Shown here: piece after piece, positions 29,933 to 39,205 of the stretch
Numbering within the stretch: position 1 is the stretch's first letter
How the letters are laid out: every line of letters starts with the position of its first letter
Origin: Subtercola sp. Z020
GTDB lineage: Bacteria > Actinomycetota > Actinomycetes > Actinomycetales > Microbacteriaceae
Reading direction: 5' to 3'
Assembly: GCF_002931235.1 (NCBI RefSeq)
Contig: NZ_PSTT01000094.1
Location: 34,176-98,175 of the forward strand
Length of the DNA stretch: 64,000 nucleotides
The notes under the pieces: model-generated
What the model was told of the DNA's origin: nothing
Seen by the model: only the letters and a program-made list of their open reading frames with translations
Databases searched by the model: none
Program-made: the position numbers and the translations under genes

Positions 29933-31054
29933 GTGGCAGATGTCTCGCCGACCGTTCAGTTCCTCTCCATCGACGGTACGTTCGCACCGAACGAGGCCGC
30001 GGAGGAGTACCTTCCCTTTCTCGACGGTCTGAGCGACGAAGACCACCGGCAGTTCTACCGCGACATGGCGATCACCCGCCGGTTCGACGAGGAGTGCACC
30101 AACCTGCAGCGCCAGGGCCAGATGGGGCTGTGGCCGCCGAGCCACGGCCAGGAGGCTGCGCAGGTCGGTTCGGCCAGGGCGTCGCGGCCCCAGGATGTGA
30201 TCTTTCCGAGCTACCGGGAGCACGCCGTGGCCCTGGTGCGCGGCATCGATGTCGTCGACATCGTCAAGGTCATGCGCGGCGTCAGCATGGGCGGCTGGGA
30301 TCCGACCGACCCGGCGAATGGCAACTTCCGCAACTACTGCCTCGTGATCGGGTCGCACGCCCTGCACGCGACGGGGTACGCGATGGGCGTGCAGTTCGAC
30401 GGTCTCGTCGCCACCGGCAATGTCGAGAGAGATATAGCCGTGATGGCATATTTCGGTGACGGTGCCACCAGCCAGGGTGACGTGAGCGAGGCCTTCGTCT
30501 TCTCGGCGAGCAACCAGACCCCGCAGGTCTTCTTTCTGCAGAACAACCACTGGGCGATCTCGGTTCCGGTCACGACGCAGTCGCGAACGCCCCTCTACCT
30601 GCGGCCGCGGGGCTTCGGCATTCCGACGGTGCAGATCGACGGCAACGACGTTCTGGCCAGCTACGCGACGACGCGCAAGCATCTGGATGACGCCCGTTCC
30701 GGGCGCGGCCCGGCCTTGATCGAGGCGCTCACGTATCGCATCGGTGCTCACACGACGTCGGATGACCCCACCCGGTACCAGACCCCCGAGCAGCTCGCCC
30801 ACTGGGTGGCGAGAGACCCGATCATCCGGTTCGCCGCCTATCTCCGCGGCCTCGGTGCGAGCGACGCGTTCTTCGACGAGGTGCAGCAGGAGGCAGACGA
30901 CGTCTCGGCCGATGTGCGCCACCGCACCCTCGAACTCGGGCCGCCGGCCCTCTCGGCGATCTTCGAGAACGTGTACTCCGAGCCCCACCCGGTGATGGCG
31001 GAGCAGCAGGCCTGGCTGGATGCCTACGAGGCGTCGCTGAAGGAAGGTGCCTGA
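29933..31054 (+). CDS. bkdA: branched-chain 2-oxoacid dehydrogenase E1 alpha
   Basis: This is the alpha subunit of the thiamine-diphosphate E1, which decarboxylates branched-chain 2-oxoacids (or pyruvate). The 373-residue protein has the cofactor motif GDGATSQGDVSEAFVFSA ending in NNHWAIS (about 179-210) and the YRIGAHTTSDDPTRY phosphorylation-loop equivalent. Its stop overlaps the E1 beta start (TGATG). Branched-chain specificity is preferred because of the GDGATSQGD pattern and partner layout; pyruvate remains possible. The complex would supply branched primers for anteiso/iso fatty acids. Confidence 0.88.
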   Translation: MADVSPTVQFLSIDGTFAPNEAAEEYLPFLDGLSDEDHRQFYRDMAITRRFDEECTNLQRQGQMGLWPPSHGQEAAQVGSARASRPQDVIFPSYREHAVALVRGIDVVDIVKVMRGVSMGGWDPTDPANGNFRNYCLVIGSHALHATGYAMGVQFDGLVATGNVERDIAVMAYFGDGATSQGDVSEAFVFSASNQTPQVFFLQNNHWAISVPVTTQSRTPLYLRPRGFGIPTVQIDGNDVLASYATTRKHLDDARSGRGPALIEALTYRIGAHTTSDDPTRYQTPEQLAHWVARDPIIRFAAYLRGLGASDAFFDEVQQEADDVSADVRHRTLELGPPALSAIFENVYSEPHPVMAEQQAWLDAYEASLKEGA

Positions 31055-32040
31055 TGGCCGCCGTGACCGAAGAGATCCCCCTCGCCAAGGCGCTGAACGC
31101 CGGCCTCCGCGCCGCGCTCGCGGCAGACGAGAAAGTGCTGCTGATGGGAGAGGACATCGGCAAGCTCGGTGGCGTCTTCCGGGTGACGGAGGGGCTGCAG
31201 GAGGAGTTCGGCACCCGCCGCGTCATCGACACGCCCCTGGCGGAGTCGGGAATCGTCGGAACGGCGATCGGACTGGCCATGCGGGGCTACCGGCCCGTCT
31301 GCGAGATCCAGTTCGACGGCTTCATCTTCCCGGCGTTCGACCAGATCACGACGCAGCTGGCGAAGCTGACGAGTCGAACGGCCGGAGCGGTGCAGATGCC
31401 CGTGGTCATCCGCGTGCCCTACGGTGGGCACATCGGCGCCGTCGAGCATCACCAGGAGAGCCCCGAGGCCTACTTCGCCCACACCGCGGGCCTGCGCGTC
31501 GTCAGCCCGAGCACCCCGAATGACGGGTACTGGATGATCCAGGAGGCCATCGCCTCGAACGACCCCGTGCTGTTCTTCGAGCCGAAGAGCCGGTACTGGC
31601 CGAAGGGGCCCGTCGACTTCTCCCGGAGTGCGGCCGAGCTGCACTCGACCCGGGTCGTCCGAACCGGAACCGACGTCACGATCGTCGGGCACGGCGCAAT
31701 GGTCGCCACGCTGCTCGCGGCGGCCCAGGTCGCGGCGGAGGAGGGTGTGAGCATCGAGGTGCTCGACCTGCGCTCGCTGAGCCCCGTCGACTACGCGCCG
31801 ATTCTGGCCTCCGTCGAGAAGACCGGTCGCCTCGTGGTCTGCCAGGAGGCGACCGGTTTCGCGAGCGTCGGTTCGGAGATCGCGGCGACCGTCGCCGAGC
31901 GGGCCTTCTACTCCCTCGAATCCCCCGTTCTGCGGGTGTCGGGCTTCGACACCCCCTACCCTCCGTCGAAGATCGAGTCGTTCTACCTTCCCGACGCCGA
32001 CCGCGTTCTCGAGGCCGTCGACCGGGCGCTCGCCTACTGA
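31054..32040 (+). CDS. bkdB: branched-chain 2-oxoacid dehydrogenase E1 beta
   Basis: This is the beta subunit of the same E1. The 328-residue protein carries MGEDIGKLGGVFRVTEGL, the RVIDTPLAESGIVGTAIG region and IRVPYGGHIGAVEHHQESPEAY around the thiamine site, and a C-terminal transketolase domain (VGHGAMVATLLAAAQ). It overlaps E1 alpha by one base and precedes the E2 gene by 50 nt. Confidence 0.93.
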   Translation: MAAVTEEIPLAKALNAGLRAALAADEKVLLMGEDIGKLGGVFRVTEGLQEEFGTRRVIDTPLAESGIVGTAIGLAMRGYRPVCEIQFDGFIFPAFDQITTQLAKLTSRTAGAVQMPVVIRVPYGGHIGAVEHHQESPEAYFAHTAGLRVVSPSTPNDGYWMIQEAIASNDPVLFFEPKSRYWPKGPVDFSRSAAELHSTRVVRTGTDVTIVGHGAMVATLLAAAQVAAEEGVSIEVLDLRSLSPVDYAPILASVEKTGRLVVCQEATGFASVGSEIAATVAERAFYSLESPVLRVSGFDTPYPPSKIESFYLPDADRVLEAVDRALAY

Positions 32041-32090
32041 CCCGCCCGATCGCCCCTTTTCTCGACCCTCGCTGACCCTCAGGAGTTCAC

Positions 32091-33617
32091 ATGACCGATT
32101 CGCTGTTCAGGCTGCCCGATGTGGGCGAGGGACTGACCGAGGCCGAGATCGTGACGTGGCACGTCGCCGCGGGCGACACCATCGCCATCAACCAGGTGAT
32201 CGTCGAGATCGAGACGGCGAAGTCGCTCGTCGAGCTGCCGTCGCCCTTCGAGGGCGTCGTCGGCGAGCTGATGGTGGGCGAAGGAACGACTGTCGAGGTG
32301 GGTACGCCGATCATCCGGGTGACGGGGTCTCGCGCTGACGCCTCCGCGGCGCCCGAGCAGGTCGTGGCCGAGGTGGAGCCGGTCGCGACGTCGGAGCCGT
32401 CGGTATCGGCTGCGGCTGGCGCCCCGGTGTCGGCTGCGGTGAGCGCGCCGGCACCGGCACCGGCTCCGGCTCCTGCACCGGCTCCGGCCGACGAGGCGAC
32501 CGGGGCCGTGCTCGTCGGCTACGGCACGAAGGGCCACGTCTCGAGTCGTCGTCGCCCGCGGGCCGCCGGTGCACCGGTGATCCCGGGAGTGTCGCCGGCC
32601 GCGGCAGCCGTCGTTCCCGCACCCGCGCAGGCCCCGGCGCGCACGGCTGCACCCGCCGTCGCCTCCGGGCCGGCGTCGGCGGTCGTCGGCGGGGCGGGGG
32701 ATGCCGCGGCAGCAGGCACTCGCCCGATCGGCCACTCCTCCCCCGCCGTCACCGGGCTGCCGGTGATCGCGAAGCCGCCGATCCGCAAGCTCGCGAAGGA
32801 TCTGGACGTGAACCTCAACGAGGTCACTCCGACCGGCCTGATCGGTGACATCACCCGCGACGACGTGATCCGTCACGCGTCGCAGGCGAAGGTCTTCCAC
32901 AACATCGAGACGCCGCAGTGGGCCGATGAGCGTGAGGAACGCATCCCGGTGAAGGGCGTGCGCAAGCAGATCGCGAAGGCGATGGTGTCGAGCGCGTTCA
33001 CCGCTCCCCATGTCGGCCTGTTCGTCGATGTGGATGCCTCCCGCACGATGGAGTACGTCAAACGGTTGCGCACCTCGGCGGACTTCGCGGGCGTGAAGGT
33101 CTCTCCCCTGCTCATTCTCGCGAAGGCGATCATCTGGGCCGTGCGGCGCAACCCGATGGTGAACTCGGCCTGGACCGACAAAGAGATCATTGTGCGCAAC
33201 TACGTGAATCTCGGCATCGCGGCGGCGACACCGCGCGGACTTCTCGTGCCGAACGTCAAAGACGCGCAGTCGATGACGATGCTGCAGCTCGCGACCGCGC
33301 TCGAGCAGCTGACGCTGACGGCGCGCGAGGGTCGCACGAGCCCGGCGGACATGGCGAACGGCACGATCACGATCACCAACATCGGCGTCTTCGGCATGGA
33401 CACGGGAACCCCGATCCTGAACCCCGGCGAGGTGGCCATCATCGCCCTCGGAACGATCAAGCAGAAGCCCTGGGTCGTCGACGGCGAGGTTCGCGTGCGG
33501 TACGTGACGACGCTCGGCGCGAGCTTCGACCACCGTGTCGTCGACGGCGACGTGGCGAGCCGGTTCCTGGCAGACGTGGCGGCCATCGTGGAGGAGCCCG
33601 CTCTGCTGCTGGACTGA
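32091..33617 (+). CDS. bkdC: dihydrolipoamide acyltransferase (E2) of 2-oxoacid dehydrogenase
   Basis: E2 carries the acyl group on lipoate and passes it to CoA. The 508-residue protein has one lipoyl domain (lysine in [12 protein letters not shown]), an Ala/Pro-rich swinging arm (about 85-210), a peripheral-subunit-binding domain ([20 protein letters not shown]) and the catalytic domain ending in [10 protein letters not shown]. An AGGAG site lies just upstream. No E3 gene is in the cluster, so a shared lipoamide dehydrogenase must be encoded elsewhere. Confidence 0.94.
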   Translation: MTDSLFRLPDVGEGLTEAEIVTWHVAAGDTIAINQVIVEIETAKSLVELPSPFEGVVGELMVGEGTTVEVGTPIIRVTGSRADASAAPEQVVAEVEPVATSEPSVSAAAGAPVSAAVSAPAPAPAPAPAPAPADEATGAVLVGYGTKGHVSSRRRPRAAGAPVIPGVSPAAAAVVPAPAQAPARTAAPAVASGPASAVVGGAGDAAAAGTRPIGHSSPAVTGLPVIAKPPIRKLAKDLDVNLNEVTPTGLIGDITRDDVIRHASQAKVFHNIETPQWADEREERIPVKGVRKQIAKAMVSSAFTAPHVGLFVDVDASRTMEYVKRLRTSADFAGVKVSPLLILAKAIIWAVRRNPMVNSAWTDKEIIVRNYVNLGIAAATPRGLLVPNVKDAQSMTMLQLATALEQLTLTAREGRTSPADMANGTITITNIGVFGMDTGTPILNPGEVAIIALGTIKQKPWVVDGEVRVRYVTTLGASFDHRVVDGDVASRFLADVAAIVEEPALLLD

Positions 33618-33661
33618 TCGCGGATGGCCGGCCTGCTTCGCCGACTCTGGCGCTAACGGTT

Positions 33662-33691
33662 TTGACAATCATTATCAATAAGACCTAGCAT
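33662..33691 (+). promoter_or_regulatory. znu promoter with overlapping Zur box
   Basis: The -35 TTGACA (33662-33667) and -10 TAGCAT (33686-33691) are 18 nt apart, one of the best promoters in the window. TGACAATCATTATCA (33663-33677) fits the actinobacterial Zur operator TGANAATNATTNTCA at every defined position. It covers the -35 and the spacer, so zinc-loaded Zur would block RNA polymerase. Confidence 0.9.
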
Positions 33692-33746
33692 CGGAGCGTG
33701 CCCACCTCGCGGCGCGCTCTCCCGGCTAGATGGATTGTTCTCACAC

Positions 33747-34697
33747 ATGCGCCTGTTCCGCTCCTCTCCCCGCATCGCCCTCGCCTCGTTCGCTCTCGTC
33801 GGGGTGGTCGCCCTCGCCGGCTGCTCCTCCTCGGCCGGAACGGCTGCCGGTTCGTCGGGCGCCGCCTCGGGCTCGGGCGCCTCCCCGATCCCGGTCGTCG
33901 CCTCGACCGACGTGTGGGGTGACATCGCCGCGCAGGTCGGCGGGGATCTCGTGACGGTGACGTCGATCATCGACGACCCCGACAAAGACCCGCACGAATA
34001 CGAGGCCGATGCCCAGAACCAGCTGGCGCTCTCGAAGGCGTCGGTCGTCGTCGAGAACGGCGGAGGGTACGACGACTTCGTCGACACGATGCTCTCGAGT
34101 TCGAACAACTCGGCGGCCGCTGTCGTCAACGCCGCGACGATCTCGGGCTACGATCTGGTGCCCGCCGACGGAGAGTTCAACGAGCACCTCTGGTACGACT
34201 TCCCGACGGTCAAGAAGGTCGTGAACGAGATCGCCGGCTCGCTGAGTGCGGCCGACCCCTCCGCAGCTGCCACGTTCAGCGCGAATGCCGCGGCCTACAA
34301 CGCGAAACTCGACACCCTGATCGCCACCGAGGCGACCCTCAAGTCAAGCTTCGACGGGGAGGGTGCCGCCATCACCGAGCCCGTACCCCTCTACATGCTG
34401 AACGCCATCGGTCTCGTCGACAAGACGCCCGAGAAGTTCAGCGAAGCCGTCGAGAACGGAACGGATGTCGCGCCCGACTTGCTGGCAGAGACCGTGGCGC
34501 TCTTCTCGGGCGACCAGGTGAAGGTGCTCGCGTACAACGAGCAGACCAGCGGCGCGCAGACCGAGGCGGTGCTCTCGGCGGCGAAGGCCGGCGGCGTGCC
34601 GGTGGTGCCCGTGACCGAGACGCTGCCCGCCGGTTCGAGCTACCTCGACTGGATGAGTGGAAACCTCGACGCGCTGAAGTCGGCTCTTTCGCAGTAA
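33747..34697 (+). CDS. znuA: zinc ABC transporter substrate-binding lipoprotein
   Basis: This is the surface zinc receptor of the ZnuACB importer. The ATG at 33747 begins a lipoprotein signal peptide with lipobox VALAGC (Cys near residue 25), followed by a Ser/Gly/Ala linker. The cluster A-1 fold shows the metal-site regions DPHEYEAD (His about 83) and NEHLWYDFP (His about 147). The usual His-rich loop of ZnuA is missing. An upstream Zur box supports zinc over manganese. It is followed by the ATPase, permease and regulator genes. Confidence 0.92.
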   Translation: MRLFRSSPRIALASFALVGVVALAGCSSSAGTAAGSSGAASGSGASPIPVVASTDVWGDIAAQVGGDLVTVTSIIDDPDKDPHEYEADAQNQLALSKASVVVENGGGYDDFVDTMLSSSNNSAAAVVNAATISGYDLVPADGEFNEHLWYDFPTVKKVVNEIAGSLSAADPSAAATFSANAAAYNAKLDTLIATEATLKSSFDGEGAAITEPVPLYMLNAIGLVDKTPEKFSEAVENGTDVAPDLLAETVALFSGDQVKVLAYNEQTSGAQTEAVLSAAKAGGVPVVPVTETLPAGSSYLDWMSGNLDALKSALSQ

Positions 34698-34707
34698 TCT
34701 TCACCAG

Positions 34708-35607
34708 ATGACCACGTCGACCCCCACCCCCGGCTCGGCCGGCGCCACCTCGTCGAGGCCGCCGGCCGAGCCGGTGTTGACGCTGAACGGTGCTGCTCTG
34801 CGTTTCGGTGACAGAACCCTCTGGAGCGGCCTCGACCTCGCCGTCGCCGCGGGGGAGTTCGTCGCGGTCATCGGCGCGAACGGGTCGGGCAAGACCAGCC
34901 TGCTGAAGGTCATCCTCGGGCAGCAGCGTCTGACCTCCGGCACGGCGAGCTTTCTCGGTGAGCCGCTGCGACGCGGCAACCGGCGCATCGGCTACATTCC
35001 GCAGCAGAAACTCGCCGACGACGGCACGCCGCTCCGCGCTCGCGACCTCGTGGGGCTCGGCCTCACCGGCCACCGCTTCGGTCTGCCTCTTCCGTCGCGC
35101 GCCCGTCGGCGGCGCGTCGACCAGCTGCTCGATGCGGTCGGTGCCACCCGCTACGGCGACGCCCCCATCTCCTCTCTCTCGGGCGGCGAGCAACAGCGAC
35201 TGCGGGTGGGCCAGTCTCTCGCGGGTGACCCACGGCTGCTTCTCTGCGATGAGCCTCTCCTCTCTCTCGACCTGAACTACCAGCGCACGGTGAGCGAACT
35301 GATCGACGTGCAGCGCAGGCAGCGTGACCTCGGCGTTCTGTTCGTGACCCACGACATCAACCCGATCCTCGGCATGGTCGACCGGGTGCTGTACCTCGCC
35401 GACGGCCGCTTTCGCATCGGAACCCCCGACGACGTGCTGCAGTCGGAGGTTCTCTCCGACCTCTACGGCTCTCCGGTCGACGTGATTCGAACGAGGGGCC
35501 GCATCATCGTCGTCGGCACGCCCGACGGCGCCCACGGGCATCCACACAGCGACGGCGACCTCGCACACCACGACGAGCCCGCCGGCTCGGCAGGGGCGGC
35601 ATCATGA
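34708..35607 (+). CDS. znuC: zinc ABC transporter ATPase
   Basis: This ATPase powers zinc import. It has Walker A GANGSGKTSLL (near residue 58), the signature LSGGEQQRL, and Walker B LLCDEPLLSLDL followed by the switch region VTHDINP. The final 35 residues are rich in His (for example HGHPHSDGDLAHH), which could bind zinc near the membrane; this is not a standard part of ZnuC. It ends in a 4-nt overlap with znuB. Confidence 0.93.
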   Translation: MTTSTPTPGSAGATSSRPPAEPVLTLNGAALRFGDRTLWSGLDLAVAAGEFVAVIGANGSGKTSLLKVILGQQRLTSGTASFLGEPLRRGNRRIGYIPQQKLADDGTPLRARDLVGLGLTGHRFGLPLPSRARRRRVDQLLDAVGATRYGDAPISSLSGGEQQRLRVGQSLAGDPRLLLCDEPLLSLDLNYQRTVSELIDVQRRQRDLGVLFVTHDINPILGMVDRVLYLADGRFRIGTPDDVLQSEVLSDLYGSPVDVIRTRGRIIVVGTPDGAHGHPHSDGDLAHHDEPAGSAGAAS

Positions 35608-36497
35608 TCGCGGCCGACGGCGACTTCTGGTCGCAGATCTTCACCTTCACGAACTACGGCGAGCTTCTCGTGCTGCTGCAGAACTCGATCATCGCGGGCG
35701 CGGTTCTCGGGTTGGTCGGCGGGCTGATCGGCGTCTTCGTGATGTCGAGGGACATGGCCTTCGCTGTGCACGGAATCAGCGAACTCTCGTTCGCCGGCGC
35801 CTCCGCCGGGCTGCTCTTCGGGGTGGGGGTCGTCGAGGGCTCCCTGGTGGGTTCCCTCGTCGCAGCTGCCCTGATCGGGCTGCTCGGTTCGCGCGCTCGC
35901 GACCGCAACTCGATCATCGCCGTGCTGATGCCGTTCGGCCTCGGCCTCGGCATTCTCTGCCTGACGCTGTACCCCGGTCGCACCGCGAACAAGTTCGGGC
36001 TGCTGACCGGCCAGATCGTGGCCGTCGACAACCCGCGGCTGAACTCCCTGCTCGCCATCTCGATCGTGGTCATCATCGGGCTCGTGGTGGTCTGGCGCCC
36101 CCTGATGTTCGCGAGCGTCGATGTCGACGTCGCGTCGGCACGCGGCGTGCCCACGCGCTTTCTCTCCCTGTACTTCATGCTGCTCCTCGGTCTCGCCGTC
36201 GCCGTCTCGGTTCAGGTGGTCGGCTCACTGCTGGTGTTGTCGATTCTGGTGACGCCCGCCGCCGCAGCGCTCCGGCTGTCGTCGTCACCGGTTCTGGTTC
36301 CGCTGTTCAGCACGGTCTTCGCTGTCGTCTCGCTGGTCGGCGGCATCCTGCTGGCGCTCGGTGGCTCCATACCGATCAGCCCGTACGTGACCACGATCTC
36401 CTTTCTCATCTATGCGGTCTGCCGGATCATCGCGGCTGTGCGGAAGCGTCGGGGCAATGCTGGCCGAATCGCCGGTCCGGCTCTCGCGCAGAGCTAA
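35604..36497 (+). CDS. znuB: zinc ABC transporter permease
   Basis: This is the integral-membrane subunit (ABC-3 family) with about eight to nine hydrophobic helices over 297 residues. Family features are HGISELSFAGASAGLL near residue 55 and the VVGSLLVLSILVTPAAAAL segment, where the coupling helix lies. The start overlaps znuC, and it precedes zur by 50 nt, consistent with one zinc-controlled operon. Confidence 0.93.
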   Translation: MIAADGDFWSQIFTFTNYGELLVLLQNSIIAGAVLGLVGGLIGVFVMSRDMAFAVHGISELSFAGASAGLLFGVGVVEGSLVGSLVAAALIGLLGSRARDRNSIIAVLMPFGLGLGILCLTLYPGRTANKFGLLTGQIVAVDNPRLNSLLAISIVVIIGLVVVWRPLMFASVDVDVASARGVPTRFLSLYFMLLLGLAVAVSVQVVGSLLVLSILVTPAAAALRLSSSPVLVPLFSTVFAVVSLVGGILLALGGSIPISPYVTTISFLIYAVCRIIAAVRKRRGNAGRIAGPALAQS

Positions 36498-36547
36498 AAT
36501 TGTGGAGAAATCGACGTGCTGACTGACTGTGCAGGAGGGGAGTGGCA

Positions 36548-36937
36548 ATGAAACGGAACACCTGGCAGCGGGAGGCCGTGCGCTCCGCCCTCGGAACCCA
36601 GATGGGCTTCGTCAGCGCGCAGGAACTGCACTCCAACCTCAAGGGAACCGGCTCGCAGATCGGCCTGGCGACCGTGTACAGGGCCCTGGGCGACCTCGCC
36701 ACCGAGGGCGAGGCCGACTCGCTGCAGTCACCCGAGGGGGAGAGCCTCTACCGGGCCTGTTCGATCGGGCACCATCACCACCTCATCTGCCGGGGCTGCG
36801 GTCTCGCCGTCGAGATCGAGGCGGACGACGTGGAACAGTGGGCGCAGAGCGTCGCCGCACTGCACGGTTTCTCGCAGGCCGAGCACGTGGTCGACGTCTT
36901 CGGCTACTGCTCGTCGTGCGTTCCGCCGCTGCCGTGA
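36548..36937 (+). CDS. zur: Fur-family zinc uptake regulator Zur
   Basis: Zur represses zinc-uptake genes when zinc is plentiful. The 129-residue protein has a winged helix (ATVYRALGDLATEGEAD), the HHHHLICRGCG segment with regulatory-metal histidines and the first CxxC, and the second pair in YCSSCV for structural zinc. The ATG at 36548 is preferred to the GTG at 36542 because AGGAGG lies 9 nt from the former and only 3 nt from the latter. Being last in the znu operon, it is likely autoregulated through the 33663 operator. Its 3' end overlaps the opposite gene by 34 bp. Confidence 0.93.
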   Translation: MKRNTWQREAVRSALGTQMGFVSAQELHSNLKGTGSQIGLATVYRALGDLATEGEADSLQSPEGESLYRACSIGHHHHLICRGCGLAVEIEADDVEQWAQSVAALHGFSQAEHVVDVFGYCSSCVPPLP

Positions 36938-38196
36938 GCGCGCGCTGACGCCTGCTCGGGCTCGAGCCCACCGGTCGTGCCGAGGAACATGCCGGGTGCT
37001 GTCGGCTCGTCGATGTCGCCGTTGACGCTCTGCCGTTCATCCACAGGGATCGTGTGAATGGTGCCGGTCTCGGTGCGGAGCAGACCGTGGCGCTCGAGGA
37101 TCTCGTCGCGCTCGCGGGTCAGGAACTCGCGGTTCGCGTTGTTCGCGTCGGCGAACATCGTGGTTCGACCCGACAGCACCCGGCGCACCCGGCGCCACTC
37201 GAGGTAGGGCTTGCCGACGAACATCAGCACCAGCCCGACGGCGGCATACGCGACCATCATGATGATTCCGCGGCTGAACCCGGGGCCGACGCCATAGAGC
37301 TCGCGCTTCAGCATCTCGGTGATTCCACTGCCGACGACCACGTTGTTCAGCCAGGCGAACGGCTCAGGCATGAACCACGACGGGTAGGCGGCGCCCGAGG
37401 AGGGCATCGAGAGGAAGACGAAGATGACCATGGCCGGCACGGCGATGAACCGGCCTGCGAAGTAGCTGAGGCCGTTCACAGCCAGGCCGACCGCGACGAT
37501 CCAGCCCCAGGCGATGAGGAACAGCGCACCGAAGTGCCCTTCGACCGCCCCCACGACCGGGCCGGCGAGCACATTCGTGATGAGGGAGATCAGGGCGCCG
37601 CCGACGACGATGACCGCCATGCGCGAGCGGTGCCGGAGCGGTGCGCCCATCAGGCCGATGAACATGGCGACCATGTAGCCGCCGATGCACCAGGCGAGCA
37701 TGAGGTACATCGAGACCGTGCCGTACTCGTCGTAGGGCGGCAGCGGCGCGAGATCGACGGTCGAGGGCGTGATGCCGAGACTCTGCAGGGCGGGCGTGAC
37801 GATGACCGGCACCAGAGCTGCGACCTGGTACTGGTGCGCGCTGGCCTTGAAGATCGTGGAACTGGCGGGGTCGACGGCGACCGCCACCCGACCCGAGAGC
37901 ACCGCATTCTTCGCGTCGTCGACCGTGGTGAAGCTCTGCACATCGATGACGCCCGGAGCCGTGCCGGCCAGCGCGGCATCGAACTGCTCGGCCGAGCCGA
38001 CGATGCCCACCGGTACGTCGTGAGCGTGCGGGGCGTGGAACGCGGCGACGTAACAGAGGCAGAAGGCGACGATGAAGAACAGGGGGAGCCACAGTTGCAG
38101 GCCGATGAGCTGCAGTGACGGGTGCAGGCTGGAGTACCAGCGCCGGTAGGCATTCACCTCGGGCTTCAGGGGAGTGTTCGAAGCGGGGCTCGTCAT
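36904..38196 (-). CDS. YhgE/ABC-2-like multi-helix membrane protein
   Basis: The 430-residue protein has one N-terminal helix (about 31-50), a soluble extracytoplasmic domain of about 110 residues ([17 protein letters not shown] onward), then five or six helices and a long hydrophilic C-terminus of about 90 residues. This is the YhgE/Pip/ABC-2 permease layout, but no ATPase gene is adjacent. The ATG at 38196 starts at the natural N-terminus. Function is not known. The 3' end runs 34 bp into zur from the other strand. Confidence 0.7.
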   Translation of the reverse strand: MTSPASNTPLKPEVNAYRRWYSSLHPSLQLIGLQLWLPLFFIVAFCLCYVAAFHAPHAHDVPVGIVGSAEQFDAALAGTAPGVIDVQSFTTVDDAKNAVLSGRVAVAVDPASSTIFKASAHQYQVAALVPVIVTPALQSLGITPSTVDLAPLPPYDEYGTVSMYLMLAWCIGGYMVAMFIGLMGAPLRHRSRMAVIVVGGALISLITNVLAGPVVGAVEGHFGALFLIAWGWIVAVGLAVNGLSYFAGRFIAVPAMVIFVFLSMPSSGAAYPSWFMPEPFAWLNNVVVGSGITEMLKRELYGVGPGFSRGIIMMVAYAAVGLVLMFVGKPYLEWRRVRRVLSGRTTMFADANNANREFLTRERDEILERHGLLRTETGTIHTIPVDERQSVNGDIDEPTAPGMFLGTTGGLEPEQASARAHGSGGTHDEQ

Positions 38197-38227
38197 GGGG
38201 TAACCGCACACCTCTCGTCGTCTCGGA

Positions 38228-38257
38228 TTACCAGAGTACGCGAGGGGATGCTAGTGT
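38228..38257 (+). promoter_or_regulatory. putative promoter of rpmB-rpmG-rpsN
   Basis: TTACCA (38228-38233) and TAGTGT (38252-38257) are 18 nt apart and would give a leader of about 115 nt. No Zur operator is visible in this leader. Confidence 0.45.
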
Positions 38258-38343
38258 GGGTCGCTGGTCGACGGTATCTCCGTCTGCCTTTGTGTGCGCA
38301 CCCCAGCCCGTCTCGGGTGACGCATGCCGACAAGAGAACTTGG

Positions 38344-38361
38344 GTAGAGCATCCGCTCTAC
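38344..38361 (+). promoter_or_regulatory. leader hairpin upstream of rpmB
   Basis: A perfect 7-bp stem GTAGAGC / GCTCTAC with a 4-nt loop ends 18 nt before the rpmB start and next to its TGGAGGAAAG ribosome binding site. It could be part of an autoregulatory leader. Confidence 0.45.
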
Positions 38362-38379
38362 GGTAATTGGAGGAAAGTC

Positions 38380-38616
38380 ATGGCCGCAGTGTGCCAGGTG
38401 ACTGGAGCCGTTCCCGGCTTCGGTCACAACATTTCGCACTCGCACCGACGCACCAAGCGTCGTTTCGACCCGAATGTCCAGAAGAAGACGTACTACGTTC
38501 CGTCGCTGAAGCGCAACGTGAACCTGACCCTGTCGGCGAAGGGCATCAAGGTCATCGATGCTCGCGGCATCGAGGCAGTCGTCCGTGAGATCCAGGCTCG
38601 TGGGGTGAAGATCTAA
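38380..38616 (+). CDS. rpmB: 50S ribosomal protein L28
   Basis: L28 is a small 50S protein. The ATG at 38380 follows GGAGGAAAG and gives the family start [17 protein letters not shown]. Only one cysteine remains of the CxxC pair found in zinc-binding L28, and the second pair is absent, so this is the zinc-independent form. It overlaps rpmG by one base. Length is 78 residues. Confidence 0.95.
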   Translation: MAAVCQVTGAVPGFGHNISHSHRRTKRRFDPNVQKKTYYVPSLKRNVNLTLSAKGIKVIDARGIEAVVREIQARGVKI

Positions 38617-38783
38617 TGGCAAAGGCACAAGACGTACGCCCGATCATCAAGCTCCGCTCGACGGCCGGCACCGGGTACACCTACGTGACCCGCAAGAACC
38701 GTCGCAACAACCCCGACCGTCTCGTTCTGAAGAAGTACGACCCGGTCATCCGCAAGCACGTCGACTTCAGAGAGGAGCGGTAA
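38616..38783 (+). CDS. rpmG: 50S ribosomal protein L33 (cysteine-free)
   Basis: This 55-residue gene encodes L33, with the product starting [20 protein letters not shown] and ending [10 protein letters not shown]. No cysteines are present, so it does not need zinc. The start is in a TAATG overlap with rpmB, and only 3 nt separate it from rpsN. Confidence 0.95.
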   Translation: MAKAQDVRPIIKLRSTAGTGYTYVTRKNRRNNPDRLVLKKYDPVIRKHVDFREER

Positions 38784-38786
38784 CAC

Positions 38787-39092
38787 ATGGCTAAGACGAG
38801 CAAGATCGCAAAGAACGAGCAGCGCAAGGTCATTGTGGCCCGCTACGCCACCAAGCGCCTCGAGCTGAAGAAGGCTCTTGTCGACCTGAACGGCACCGAC
38901 GAGTCGCGCGAGGCAGCTCGCGTCGGCCTGCAGAAGCTTCCCCGCGATGCGTCGCCGGTGCGCGTGCGCAACCGTGACGCCGTCGACGGTCGCCCCCGCG
39001 GCCACCTCTCGAACTTCGGTATCTCGCGCGTTCGCTTCCGCGAAATGGCGCACCGGGGCGAATTGCCCGGTATCACGAAGTCAAGCTGGTAG
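38787..39092 (+). CDS. rpsN: 30S ribosomal protein S14 (cysteine-free, long form)
   Basis: S14 binds the head of the 30S subunit. The 101-residue form lacks the CxxC-CxxC zinc ribbon of the short 61-residue S14 and ends with the invariant [15 protein letters not shown] segment (here [17 protein letters not shown]). It completes rpmB-rpmG-rpsN, a set that in many actinobacteria is a Zur-regulated reserve of zinc-free paralogues. Here no Zur box precedes it. Confidence 0.95.
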   Translation: MAKTSKIAKNEQRKVIVARYATKRLELKKALVDLNGTDESREAARVGLQKLPRDASPVRVRNRDAVDGRPRGHLSNFGISRVRFREMAHRGELPGITKSSW

Positions 39093-39105
39093 GTTACCCA
39101 CGCAG

Positions 39106-39134
39106 CGCCGCGTTCCATCTGCGAACGCGGCGCA
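39106..39134 (+). terminator. hairpin after rpsN
   Basis: A perfect stem with arms GCGCCGCGTT and AACGCGGCGC extends by one C-G pair around a 7-nt loop. No U-tract follows, so it may need Rho or act as an mRNA end. Confidence 0.6.
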
Positions 39135-39205
39135 CCAGCACGACTGATATTGAGATCCACACGAATTGCTGCTCTCGCAGCAGGATGGTCCGAGGAGGAC
39201 ACTAA

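Noticed and set aside
38197..38379. Zur operator in front of rpmB
   Set aside because: Looked for TGANAATNATTNTCA on both strands and found nothing close.
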